Under the pieces are notes generated by a model. That model saw nothing but the letters and a program-made list of their open reading frames with translations. It was not told the DNA's origin and made no database searches. Both the position numbers and the translations under genes were made by a program. A stretch of 64,000 nt of DNA from Pipra filicauda. Lineage: Eukaryota > Chordata > Aves > Passeriformes > Pipridae. Location of the stretch: positions 372,001 through 436,000 of the forward strand of contig NW_024104357.1 in NCBI RefSeq assembly GCF_003945595.2. The letters are read 5' to 3'. Positions 1 to 11,050 of this stretch are shown here, piece after piece (position 1 is the first letter of the stretch; the number at the start of each line of letters is the position of its first letter).

Positions 1-3000
1 CAGTCATCTCAGCCATTCCCCTCCATGCCCCCCCCCAGTGCTCACACGTGTACCCTAATTTTAGCTAAAACAAGCACATCAGGTGGTTGCGTTGCTGAGC
101 TACGGCATTGCTCCGTGCCAATTTGGAAATGTTAATGCCATGTAGACATGCAAATGTCACAAGAGGCCAATTTTCGGATGCACAAAAGAAGGACCACTAA
201 TTGGAAGGAAGGGGGAGAAAGTGATTACAATTCCCACTCACCTCAGTGGTGCCGCAGGAGAGAAGGAAAAATGCTGACAAAAGCCAGTCGGTCTTGCTGA
301 CAGTGTTTGATGTACACCATGTATCAGAGTGGAGGGGACAGGGACATTCACAAAACGTGTAGGGTGGTAATCCCCACATGCTGATTTGGGGCAGAACACC
401 CACAGCCTGATGCTTTTTCACACAGCTGGATCTCTGCAGTGTTTAGTTTCTCAGCGACACCTGGATGTGGGTGCTGAGGGATCTTTGGCTGAATTTGAAA
501 CACAACATGCAAGGAGGAGCTGCTGGCAGCTGCCTGCCTGAGTAGCCTGGGAACTCAGATTAGTCCAGAGAGGCCTGGAGCAGCTCACAGATAGCCTGGG
601 GGAGAAAGGGGAAGATGGGCAGCCTGCCTGGCAGAATGCGAACCAAGGACCTGCTTCTGCCTATCAAGGAATCTGGACTCTCAGGCCTCATCATCATCTT
701 TCACACTGACTACTGAGAGCTGAAGGTTCCAGGGAGTAAGGAGATACTTTGTTATAAACATTAAAAGAAAAAAAAAAAGGAATAAAATTGGCAAAATTTA
801 TTAATTTTTCTCAAAAAAGGTTACATTTTGTACACAGAGTTTTCCAGCATGTTGAAAAAGCGCATAAAGGACAGCTCTTGGTAATGTCACAATCCCCTCT
901 GACAGACTGCAAGGGCCAACTCCTCTCATTTACACCTCTGTCACATAAGCATCACTCCACCAAATTCCGTGGATTTATTCTTGAGTCATACCAGCATAAG
1001 TAAAATCAAGCTCAGAACTTTGCTTCCATTTTCATCTCTGTAGGATTCCCATCTCTTGCAGCTTTTCTTAATCTATCAGTGAGTATGTCTGGAATTTATT
1101 TACCCAATATATTAATTCTGGTTTTGTCTGCAAAACACTGTCCCTGGTGGGGAATCATCTGCATGCATTTGCCATGCAAACGAGTCCCGAGCGCAGATTT
1201 GCTCTGCGCACACATTTCCCCTCAGCACCACCAGCACAGCCCCTTTTAACACAACAATCCTCTGCTTGCTGGTCTGTCCAGCCAGCTATAATTAGGTTGT
1301 TTAGTACCCAACTTTGACATGCCTTTGGCCATAATCACAGCATTTCTCTGCTGTGGTTTTTCATGCCTTGCTTAAGCAACAGAGATGTGACAGGGACTGC
1401 ATTAACCCCAGCACTCATCTACCTAGGGGAGTCTCCTCCACCCAGAATGACCACACCACAATAACCAGTGTTTGAACAGGATCTCCAAGGTATCTTCTAT
1501 GAAATTAGACATGGCAGCTGGTTTTGCAAAGTTTAGAGAATTCCTTTATATGATTAAAACTCACTGCTCCTCGGACTATACCTTGGGAGTGACCATGCAG
1601 CAGGCAGCAGGAGGAGGAAGGAGACCTCTTCTCATTAGAGGCTGCTGTTTGTTGGGTGAAAATAACAGATCTGAACCTAAACAACTCCAGGTGACTCAAC
1701 AGGACACAGTGAGGATGTGGGATCCAATCTCAGTGTGATGGATGTGTTCAGCTCTCCCATACCTGTGCTGTAATGAGCTGCCAGGTCACGAGGGCATCAG
1801 CAGCGCTGCTAGTTTGCTTCCCCTGAAAATGACTCAGTGCTCTGGTTTGGGTAATGAGCTCCCTTATACACACAGAAACAGGCACAAAAAAGTGCAGTGG
1901 GTGTCTTTAACAGCACAGGCTCCTGCAAACACATCACACCTGACCTTCTGTCATTTCACTGGCCTTTTGCAAAATCTGGAGTTATATTCAAGGTCTCAGC
2001 TCTCATCTCTGAAGTGTTCAATAGCTCGACCCTAGGACACCCACAAGGACACTTATAGCTCCCAGGTACAAGGTGTTTCCCCCATTACTGTGCTTCAGCA
2101 CAATAAAGTGCTCTCTGCATGGTGGGTTTGTCTCTGCAACATCAAATTCTCTATTTGAGGCAGGTGGAGGCAGTGGGACAGCAGCTGAAAGAAACAAACA
2201 GTGGGACCCTTCTAGGCACAAGGCTCATCTCGCAGAATTAGCTATTGCTAATGTAAAAAAGTGCACATGCATATTCCTAAAACTCTTCCAAATCCAAGCA
2301 ATACTGAGCACTTCCTCTCCCAAAAGCAGTTCCAGAAAGGCAGAGGCTGAGGAAGGCACAGAGCAGGAGCTGCACAGTCACTGCCAAGGGGAGCACGGCA
2401 CAGCAGCCACAGGGAAAATCATCTCACAGCAAAAACTCAGGGGGACAATAATCCAAGGCTATCCAGTTGTCTCTGTCATTCCTGTGGCTTTGTCTGGGCT
2501 CCTTTTAATGAGGCCCAACAGTTCACCACTGCCCTTCCTCCTTACAGAGAAAGCTTTGCAAGGACACGTCTCTCCTGAGCCCGATTTTCCCTCTTGCAGA
2601 AGCCAGACTCTCACTGCAGTGGGAGGCAGGGAAAGAGTGGTGCACCAAGTCCTGGGCTCTTCAGGGGGATGAGAACATAATAAAACAGGTTGTAGTGTAA
2701 AAAAGAGAGAAAACATAAGCCAACTACAAAAGCTAACAAGGTCAATGATTCCTCTCTGGGAGGGTCAGATGCAAATGTGGGGGACAGAGACTTCATGATG
2801 CCTGTGAGTGGGGTGCACACAGAGGCAAGCACAGTCTATCTGTACAGACAGCCTTTGCCCTAAATCCTCTGCAGCCATGCTGGTGATGCAGGGCATGAAC
2901 TGGTGCCTTTGGGCCGGTTCAGATGGTACTGAACCTGATCCATCTTCAGTGGATGTTTTCATTTTTTTGCAGTAGAAGGATTCGCTGGGGTTAGATCTAA

Positions 3001-5039
3001 GGTACTCCCAAGAGCACGGATATGTTTCACATGTTTTCTTGTAAGTAGATACTTCAAAGGCAGCCTTTTTGTTATACCCAGTCAGGCAGTGACTGCAAAA
3101 GAAATTAGGGCATGGTGCTGGTATACTGGTTTTAGCAGATCCCACAGCAACTTCAGTGGGAGTTGTGCTACAGACGGAGCTGGCCCTTGAGTGAGCAGGG
3201 TGAGAGAAAGGGCTGTGTGTGCACAGCCTGCCCTTGGAAGAGGTTGGGGCACCACGAGTCCATCCATAGTCCTGCTTTAACCCCATTCTGGCTGCATGTA
3301 ACTGTAAATAATCACAATATTAAAATGGTGCAGCATATTCCCATGGCCTTCCACCTTTTCTACAGAAATAAACCAGTTTCTGCCCTCATCACAGGTCAGG
3401 GTAAGCCCAGGGAAGGTCTAACCTAAAGAAGAGGAGGTCCAACTTCCTGAATTAGCAGACAACAATAGCACAACAGGCTTTGTTTCAGCACTGTTTTGCT
3501 ATGTGCCCAAATCTCTCTGGTAACACAGAAGATTGGGCAGAAAGCAGTTGGTCACCCCCTGAGCTGTCAGCTCCCCGGGAGCTCTTACCATCAGCAGGAC
3601 TGGGTATCAGTGCACCCCTCTCTGCAGCCCACGACCTGCTTCACGCTTCCATGTGTTCTTCTAGTACATCAAACCCATTTTACTCTGCTAGATAAGTTAT
3701 CTTTTAGTGAAAGGAAGTGAATTAGGTTTCATCAAAGAGCTTTTCAACAAGTTGTCACCACCTCAATGATTTAGGTTAGGCAGAACACCTCGTATTCCCA
3801 GTTGCCCTCGTGCCACCACAAGCTGCCAGTCAGTGTGAAAGCATACCCCACTATAGCATCTGGAAAGGTCAGAGTTGAAGTGTTTTCACAGAAAGATAAT
3901 CAAGCCATAAGACAAATGCATCATCAGGAGGAAATGTTAGCTCCTGAACGAGGACAGTTATTATATAAGACATTTCTTTACCTAAGGAAGCAGGTTAATA
4001 TACCTCCAAATGACTATTTATCACACCACATAATGTTAAATTTCCAGTGTAATTTCCACCATGGTTTCTATTGCATGTGTGGAAATCAATTTAGAGATCA
4101 GTGAATCCTTTCTTCTGCATTTTTATAGCAGCAGGTAAACTAAGAAAAGCCACAACAAAGCAAAAGACCGTGTAACAAAGAAAAATAGTAGTGTGAGAGG
4201 TACATTTAAAAAATGTCGGTCCTATGTAAACCCTTGTATGTTCAAATTTATCACTTCATATCACTTCAACACATCACCTTTGGCAACTTTAATAGGAAAG
4301 ACTCAAGAGGGAGTGTGCTTTGGATTCCAGCAGGGAAGGCAGAGGGGCACAGTGGAGAGGAGCTTAGAGCAAAGAGCTTACGAGGAGCACAAAAGGCATT
4401 TCAAAAAATGTCTTGAAGGACTCATCAGCAGACACTGGGTGAAACAGCATGAGAGAACTCACACAGGAGCCCTGGGAGAAGAGTCAGAGAGGTAGCATGT
4501 GAAGGAGGCTGACAGCAGTGTGAGATTTGGAGAGTGCTGGAAAAAAACCACACAAGCACTGTGAGGAAAGAGGGCGATGCCGCTCAGAAGAAATGAAAAG
4601 TTAAAGCCAAGTGTATTTAAGAGCACCACACATTAGGAGAGTGATGGAGTGACAGTGAATTTGAGAGTCTCAGAATGAGGAGTAATTTCCTTTCAGGAAA
4701 TATGTGACCTTTAAAAAAAATTCCATTGATGAACACTTTCCAAAGGGCTCTAAAAAACAGGCAACTCTTTTCAAGCTTTTAAATGACTTGCAAAACAGCC
4801 TAGATTATTTTTACTGAAATGTCTTTCTCCTTCCTCTCCTGGGCTGAAAATCCTCCTTCCCATGCCTGCTGCCTGTGATAATGGGAGCCTGCTCACAGAG
4901 TCTGCTGAGACCAGTTGCCTCTGAAAGCCCTCCCTGCACAGCCTCTGCCCTGAGGTACATGGGGATAAACCTCCACCAGCTTGACCACTTCTTCAGTAAT
5001 TAAAGACAAAATAAATAATTCTCAGAGGTGCTGCTTAGA
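1..5039. other. Non-coding stretch, no gene recognised
   Basis: No open frame here resembles a known protein. The longest, about 199 codons at 2073-2672 on the plus strand, starts at GTG rather than ATG, has no domain I recognise, and overlaps open frames on the minus strand, so it reads as chance in a locally GC-richer patch. There is a run of nine C at 28-36 and a short A-rich tract near 764-778. The motif cluster at 1161-1244 is listed separately. Confidence 0.6.
1161..1244. promoter_or_regulatory. Candidate enhancer core: POU palindrome, GCGCA/TGCGC hairpin, RE1-like block
   Basis: Three unusual motifs lie within 84 bases. At 1167-1181, ATTTGCCATGCAAAC matches 12 of 15 positions of the palindromic Oct-factor element PORE (ATTTGAAATGCAAAT), which binds POU dimers. 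At 1191-1209, GCGCAGA and TCTGCGC form a perfect 7-bp inverted repeat around a 5-base loop. The two GCGCA half-sites are of the kind found in NRF1 sites, but their spacing is wider than the NRF1 consensus. At 1221-1244, CTCAGCACC followed by GCACAGCCCC resembles the two halves of an RE1 element, with about 2 bases of extra spacing. The cluster is visible in the sequence; its function is inferred. Confidence 0.35.
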
Positions 5040-5660
5040 GCCTTCCGGAATTAGCACTGTAATATTGCTCAGCTCTTTTCTGATTTCACTCTAATTTTTA
5101 CAGCCCAGTAGTTTTACATTTCTAAAAGGTATTCTGTGACCAGCTCCCAGTCATCTCACCCCTAATCGGGAGATTCAAACCAGCTATATTTCCTCCTCAG
5201 CAACTCTCAAGTCATTCAAGATATATATATTTTTTTGCCTTGCTGACAAGATCTACTTCAGGCCGTGTTGTTTCTCACCCGCTACCTTGCTCTAATAACA
5301 GTTACATTTTACAATTTTCAAAAGCTGTCAACATCATCGATCTTCCAGACCGAATGCACTTGTCTTCTATTATGTGTGTTGAATTGCTTGTGCCACAATT
5401 AAGTCTTTATTTGGCTGAAGGCAGCTCACCTCCGTGGCAGCGTGTCATTTGCTCTCTCTAGCAGAGTAATAATGGTGTAGGTCTAAAAATACATATGCAC
5501 ATTTAAAAAAAAAAAAGAAAAAAGAAAAAAAATACTCCAGACTCCAGCAGGGTCTTGTAAGATGGACACTCTCCGCATGGTAAACTATCACTCTGGTGGG
5601 ATAATTGGTTTAGTTTGATCAAAACCGCGTGCTCTTACAGAATGGAGCGTCTGGCAGTGC
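5040..5660. other. CpG-retaining, possibly conserved non-coding element
   Basis: This stretch has few tracts and no recognisable repeat. It keeps more CpG dinucleotides than its AT-rich surroundings, for example in CTTCCGG, AATCGGG, GGCCGTG, ATCATCGATC and GACCGAATG. In vertebrate gene deserts such composition often marks conserved enhancers, but conservation cannot be judged from one sequence. An A-rich tract interrupts it at about 5504-5532. No coding exon is recognised. Confidence 0.25.
5504..5532 (+). repeat. A-rich low-complexity tract
   Basis: A stretch of A runs broken only by single G residues, about 29 bases long. It may be slippage-prone sequence or the relic of a retrotransposon tail, but no element body is recognisable beside it. 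Confidence 0.85.
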
Positions 5661-6459
5661 TCACAGCTCAGCATTAAAAGAGAAGATTGTCTTTGTCAGA
5701 TCTGTCATGAAAACTGGAAAAGGGGAGACTGGACTGTACTGAGCAAAAATGAAGGGATGTCCTCTAAATCCAAAAGACGTGCGCCTTATTTATCCTGGTG
5801 CTACACATTTAGTTTCCACTCTAAGTTCTCTATGATCTCTTTTGATGTCTTCTATTAAAGGGAAGGAAAGCTGCCAGCAAAGACATCCCACAGAAAGCCT
5901 ATCCATTTCTTCCTGACTCTTTAGAAAGGCCGTGATGACTTGAGCACTGCCACATCATGCAGGCAATGAAAAATGAAATACTGCTACCTGCACCATTAAT
6001 TGGAAAATGCACATTGTTTTATTGCCATCCAGAAAAATGACTGCTGAGGTCTACAGTCGACACACTCCAGGTTTGCACACAGGGAAGGGTGCAGAGAACA
6101 TGGCAATTAGCTGCCCTGATGGCCTCATCTATAAGCTACAGCACTTCCAAGCACCAGGTTCCTGATTGGGCTGCAGTGTCTCTTCCAGAAAAACACCCCA
6201 CCTTGGTGGAAATCCTGGGAACACACAAGTTGCCACTGCCCTGTGCTGTTTGTTCCTAAAGTCGGCACTCTCCACAACCACCGTGCGTAGCAGCAAGTTT
6301 TTTCTGGTTTATAATCTCCCAGACTATCTGCACCTGTGTCTTTTGTGGTGATACTCCAACACTCCTGGCATTTAAGAAGATCCATGTCTCACTTGACAGA
6401 CATTTGTAAAAGATGCTATGTTTTGATTTGCAGAACAAAAACAAATTTGGTCTAGAATC

Positions 6460-6477
6460 CTGCCATCTGGTGACTCC
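6460..6477 (-). promoter_or_regulatory. CTCF-like binding motif
   Basis: The plus strand reads TGCCATCTGGTGA at 6461-6473. On the minus strand this is TCACCAGATGGCA, which matches the CTCF core (CCASYAGRKGGCR) at all but the first position. CTCF organises chromatin loops and insulators. The motif is directly visible; occupancy is not known. It points the same way as the second candidate near 12.63 kb. Confidence 0.4.
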
Positions 6478-6624
6478 AAATAATTCTTGCATATGGTTAC
6501 AAAGGCTTGCATCTTTTACTTTACCACTTGTCATTTATCTGTCCTTCCACAGCCCTTTTCTCTGTGTATTGCAAAACTCTTTGAATAAAAAAGGTCCTTT
6601 CAGCTGAACACAGCACTTTTTTCT

Positions 6625-6740
6625 TTGTTTTACAAGCAAAAATATGATGACGCACAAGGGTAAGAGCCTTGGCCAAAATCACTCAGCATGCCAGAAAAAA
6701 AGGATGCAATCCAACTCTCTGAATCTTCTGCATCCACCTT
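6625..6740 (+). repeat. MIR-like SINE remnant
   Basis: From TTTTACAAGC onwards the sequence follows the MIR core and 3' region with many substitutions: the block equivalent to 'cagagaggttaag', then CCTTGGCCAAAATCAC for the consensus 'cttgcccaaggtcac', CAGC, CCAGA, GGAT and a CTCT-rich end. MIRs are tRNA-derived SINEs that were active before the amniote radiation and survive in birds as highly diverged fossils. Identification is by eye from the remembered consensus. Confidence 0.55.
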
Positions 6741-8216
6741 GAAACAACAGTACAACCAGCCCACTAACAGGCTTGTTTTGTTTTAATAAGTTAAAATCTT
6801 ACTCTGTTGAAAAAATAGAAAGAGAAAAAAATCAGCCAGTGCCTTCATGAAATTAGAGCGGAGATGCATCATCATCTTGACAAATGTAGTTTGTGCCTCA
6901 CTACTCCATGTAGTGAAATAGAAATAGGCTTAGAAAAGAGCTGGCACAAACCCACAAACCTCACAGGGCATTCACAGTGCCATTTGGAATGTCCCTTTGC
7001 CACAGATACCAGGCAACCACCTGCCTCCCTCCTGCCCATACTGCATGGGCTACAGCAGCCCCATCTTACCAATGTGGTGCTTTGGGATACCAAGGGGAAA
7101 TTCCATCTCCAGCCCATCCTGCTCCCTGGCACAGCGTGACATGCAGCCTGGCCATCTTTATGTGCCTCTCTTGCCAGGTGGAAAAATAAAAGTTCCTCTC
7201 TGAAGGGACTCTGACGTCACCTGTTTTTAACAGACAAATGACATTTCCACACAGCCAGAACCTGATTTGCTGATAAAACAGCCAACACGACAGCCAATCT
7301 GCAGGTACCAAAGCAGGGGCTCAGCTCTGCCCTCCAACCTGACACTGTGCTAACAGAGTGCCCTGCCCAAGCACCCTGCCTGTGCTGCTGTGGTGGGAGA
7401 GGGTCCCAAACCCAGGTCTGCCAAGAGAGAGCCATCATTCCATCATTCCAAAACCCTCTGCTTCCTCTGGCTATGTCTGTTGGCCAGCCCACAGGACATC
7501 TCCTGATTTGAGCCCTGGAAACAGGAGGAAAACCCATCCCAGAGGCTGAGTCAGGATAATTGAGTGATGCAAATAATACTTGATTAAGATTCAGATCACG
7601 TAATTCACGCAGTCCGTGCTCTTATGCAGCTAACACAGGGGCCAGCCCTGCAGCTCACAGTTCCTCCCACTGCCTTCAGGGTGACTTAGGCAGTGACACC
7701 TCCTGAGGATATATGCCATGATTTTTTTATTTGCAAAGTCCACCGTGTGCCACAATGACATGAGCAGCGGAGATGTCAATCAGTCTCAGGCTCTTTCACA
7801 AATGGGGGAAAGCACCATCCTAAGAGAGTGACAGCCACTTTGAAAGCAACCCAAACCCTGCCTCTTCCCTTGTCTGTCCACCAGGTGGGAAGGAAGTAAG
7901 GAGGAGAGCATTGCAGCTCCCCGGGGCATGTAAAATTGGATGCTCTCCTTTCCGTCTTCTCTCTCCCTTCTCAAAAGGGTCTTGGACTTGCTCCCAGAGG
8001 TGCAAACATATACACTGAGGGTATCCAGCTTGTTATCCTGCAAGGAAACTACTGTTATTAGAAAAGAGGTGGTTAAACAGCAAAACAATCTCTTGGAAGC
8101 CTCCTCTCATGCTCAGCTCAATTTGCTAATATTTCCATTCCTAGAGAAGGGCTTGTGTGAACAGAGATTGCTGCTGCTGGAGGAGGAGGAAAATCTAGCT
8201 AAACTGCACTTTCAGC

Positions 8217-8252
8217 TAGTCAAATAGTCAAAAATAGTCAGATAGTCAAAAA
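8217..8252 (+). repeat. Short tandem repeat based on ATAGTCA
   Basis: Four copies of AGTCA lie at 8 to 10 base spacing, separated by AAT, AAAAT and GAT. This is a small imperfect tandem array of about 36 bases. It follows a GGAGGAGGAGGA stretch at 8179-8190. Confidence 0.75.
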
Positions 8253-8321
8253 CCAAAAGCTGAGTAAAAGGAACAGACTGGCCTCAATGTACTACCCTTG
8301 AGATCCTTGGATGGGCATAGA

Positions 8322-8455
8322 AGTATTGTCATTATTACCTTTCCATGTTTTCCTTATGGAGCTGAAGCACATGGTACCTGAATGCCACCAGCTCCCCTAA
8401 GGTCAGTGCCCCAAACCCTGAAGTTCCAACTAAGCTACACCCCAGGTCCTTCTCA
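8322..8455 (+). repeat. MIR-like SINE remnant
   Basis: The order of blocks follows MIR: GTCATTATTACC, then a T-rich stretch, then ATGGAGCTGAAGCAC (for the consensus 'atgaggaaactgaggcac'), CCTAAGGTCAGTG and CCCAGGTCCTTCT. Divergence is high, as expected for this family in birds. A related L2/MIR-type element is the alternative. Confidence 0.45.
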
Positions 8456-9305
8456 GCCCTTCATTACCTTCCAGACAGAAGCTCTGCGTGGATCCTGCCT
8501 CAGCACAGGAGAATAGGGGACAGCACTTGGCATATCACACATAGCACATGCCCGTGAAAAGGCAAAGAGCTTCTGTGCTCAAACACCCACCCTTCCCCAG
8601 GATGTCCAGCCTCAGACTGCCCACAAGTGGAGACAAAGTTGGAGAAGGAGTGGGAAGCCTGAGCACCAACAGACAAATGCACATTCAACCATCCTGGAGG
8701 ATGGAAAGTCTGTGACTCTGTGGTTTTGGTCCCAGTTCCACACTGGGTGTAGCTGTGAAAGCAAAACAATGTTCCCTAAAATAAGCCTGATCAGGCTTTC
8801 TCCATAAACCTTATTTATGGAGGGCAGGGCCCAGTGAGTGAAAAGCTGCAGAGAATTTTCATTCTGCCTGAAGGACTCACAAACTGTAGATTAGGTGACA
8901 AAGTTTAGTGACTGGGAATTCTGCCCAGATTCTGTTTTAGGGAAGGAATTAGCAAACTAGTTTAATGGATCAATCTTTTCACTCCATTTCATGATGTAAC
9001 GGCGGCGATGTGAAATTTGAAGGAGGATATGTACATCTCACAGTGATTTTCTACAGATTCGTGTCCAACTTGTGCACCCTCATGGGAAAGTGAGTTACCT
9101 CCCTCTGCCTACAGCAGGCTGGCAGGATATCATAACAGAGCAATCCAACATGTGAAAAATAATCAATCCAGCTTTCTAAATCTCTGCCATTTTCTCACTC
9201 CAAGGAGTATATTTTTGCAATTATCACACTGCTGTGTTGAGCAGCTAAACAAGGATGCAGGTTCAGTTTTGTCTCAGGTCACTGCTTAATAGCTCTAGCA
9301 ATTTT

Positions 9306-9345
9306 TATATATATATATATATATATGTATTTATATATACATAAA
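9306..9345. repeat. (TA)n microsatellite
   Basis: A TA dinucleotide array (about 11 units, 9306-9327) followed by an imperfect TATATATAC continuation to about 9345. The tract is self-complementary and can extrude a hairpin. Confidence 0.9.
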
Positions 9346-10707
9346 ACAGTGTTCCCAAATGGTTTCTTCTGAGGGGGCAGACAATAGCTGGTGCATACTC
9401 TTTGCTTTAGATGGATTTTTTTTCTTCCACTATTTGCAGAAAACCATAATAAAGAACAGGCAAAAAAAAAAAAAAATTAAAAAAAGAAATAGAGAAAATA
9501 GTGAAAAATAGCAATTGTTCTGGAGGAGATGGAGAGGAAGAAAGTAAGCCATTGATCCAAAACTCTCAGCCATTTGATACACAAATTGCTCACTTCTAAA
9601 TTCTCTGAGACCTCTCAGCACAGCTCCAACACCCCAGTGCACCTCGTGATTGCCCAAAGTTCATGTAAGTCTGTGGGAATGAATCTACCAACACAACTGG
9701 CTTTGGTTCAGCCTTTAGTCATGCATGTAGATGACAAAATTTGAAAAAAAACGTTCACACAAAAGAAAGGGTTCGAAAGCTGTAAAAGGGAGGGATGTTT
9801 CTGGCATTAGCATTTCTGAAAAACCACTTCTGCAGCACCCACTAAAGCCAGGACAGCAAGAGCTGATTTAGGGAAACCTCTCCTCAGGGTGGCACTGAAG
9901 CATGTTTGTTCAGTTGCAATTGAGCATGTCCTTACACATGTCCATTAATTAGGGAGGAAAGGCTTAAAGCAGTTTGGATCCCATGGTTTCCCCTGGGGTG
10001 TTGTGTGGAGGGGGAGTGAAAACTTCAGACAAGCCCATGTGCAGCTGAGCTCCATCTTACAACGACTTCTTATTATGAGAAAACCTGGGAGAAAGACATC
10101 AATAGCAACTGAGATAAAGTGCCTTTGATCCTCTGAGAGCCACAGAGCTGTGACTCACTACAGCCACCTCCCACTGACATCTGTTGGGGCAGCAAACACT
10201 GGTATTGCCCATGTCACTTTTGGAGACCTGAAGAGGGATTTACCAATTTGTGGTAATACATTTATTGCCGCTGCGTGCCCTTGCTTCTGACACCAACTCT
10301 GTGGTCGACATTGCAAAAATATAGGATACAAAAAAGGAAGGCACAAAAGTTGTCATTTAGGGATCTCACTGTACCACCAGCAAACTCCCTAAAAATTACC
10401 TTAAGCATCATCAAGGTGGCCATTATGTGCTACCTACCCTTTTAATTGAACATCTTGCTTAAGGTGCTCTACCCCTGGGCTCCAGGGAAGCTGGATTCCC
10501 CATGACCCTGGATCTGTTGCTGGAGCTGCCCCAGGCTCCTAGAACACAGAGCATCTCACTGATTTACCCATTTAAAAAAAAAAAAATCAGATTTAAAATG
10601 AGCCCTATGGTGTTCTGTTTAATGCAGGAGTGATATCCAGTGATAGACCACCTGGGAAAAGCTGTGGAGGTGAAGGCAAACTATTGTTCTTCTTTTTTTG
10701 CATTTGA

Positions 10708-11050
10708 TTAGCGCGGGGGCAGAGGAAAGCTGAGATGAACGCTCTTGCTCTCCCCCACATGCTCACCCTGATCACCCTGGCTCGTTACGAACCGCATCCT
10801 TACAAGCGCTGCTTAAGGAAAACCACGTTCCCATGGATACGCCGAGGATTTTCTGCCGGGGGCTGCACGCGATGCGAGCGGAGCGGCGAGAGTGACTCGG
10901 CTGATATGGTAAACACGGAGCGGAGTCCCCTTCCAGACCCGAGGATAACCTGTCTGTGCGCCAGCAGTGTGCACCCGGGGGAGCCAACCCCTCCGGTGTA
11001 CTCGGGGCAGTGAATTGCCTCAGTGGCCGGGCAGGGCTCCTGTATTTCAA
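10708..11050. promoter_or_regulatory. CpG island, candidate promoter or first exon
   Basis: Over 10711-11040 I count 26 CpG dinucleotides and about 62% G+C. That gives an observed/expected CpG ratio near 0.8, well above the usual island threshold of 0.6, in a window that is otherwise AT-rich and CpG-poor. Such islands mark promoters in birds and mammals. On the plus strand an ATG at 10735, with a purine at -3, opens a 92-codon frame (to 11013) that spans most of the island, and an ATG followed by GTAAAC near 10909 could be a splice donor. On the minus strand an open frame covers 10772-11116, and CAGG followed by GTGAGC at about 10770-10761 is a good donor, so transcription could run either way. 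The encoded peptides match nothing I know. Less dense CpGs continue to about 11530. Confidence 0.65.
10827..10840. promoter_or_regulatory. RFX X-box-like motif inside the CpG island
   Basis: GTTCCCATGGATAC matches 11 of 14 positions of the palindromic X-box GTTGCCATGGCAAC and fits the RYYNYY-N2-RRNRAC pattern with one mismatch. RFX factors bind X-boxes in promoters of ciliary genes, among others. Its position inside a CpG island makes it more credible than an isolated match; activity is inferred. Confidence 0.35.

Larger units (their letters stand above)
5661..10707. other. Non-coding stretch, no gene recognised
   Basis: AT-rich DNA holding two MIR-like remnants, a short tandem repeat, an AT microsatellite and one CTCF-like site, all listed separately. 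The open frames (up to about 106 codons) carry no recognisable motif and overlap one another on both strands, for example around 6860-7540. A patch near 6970-7550 is more GC-rich than its surroundings, which explains the frames there. Short A tracts lie near 9463-9476 and 10573-10585. Confidence 0.6.

Noticed and set aside
2073..2672. 199-codon plus-strand open frame
   Set aside because: Starts at GTG, has no recognisable domain and is overlapped by minus-strand frames of similar quality; composition explains it.
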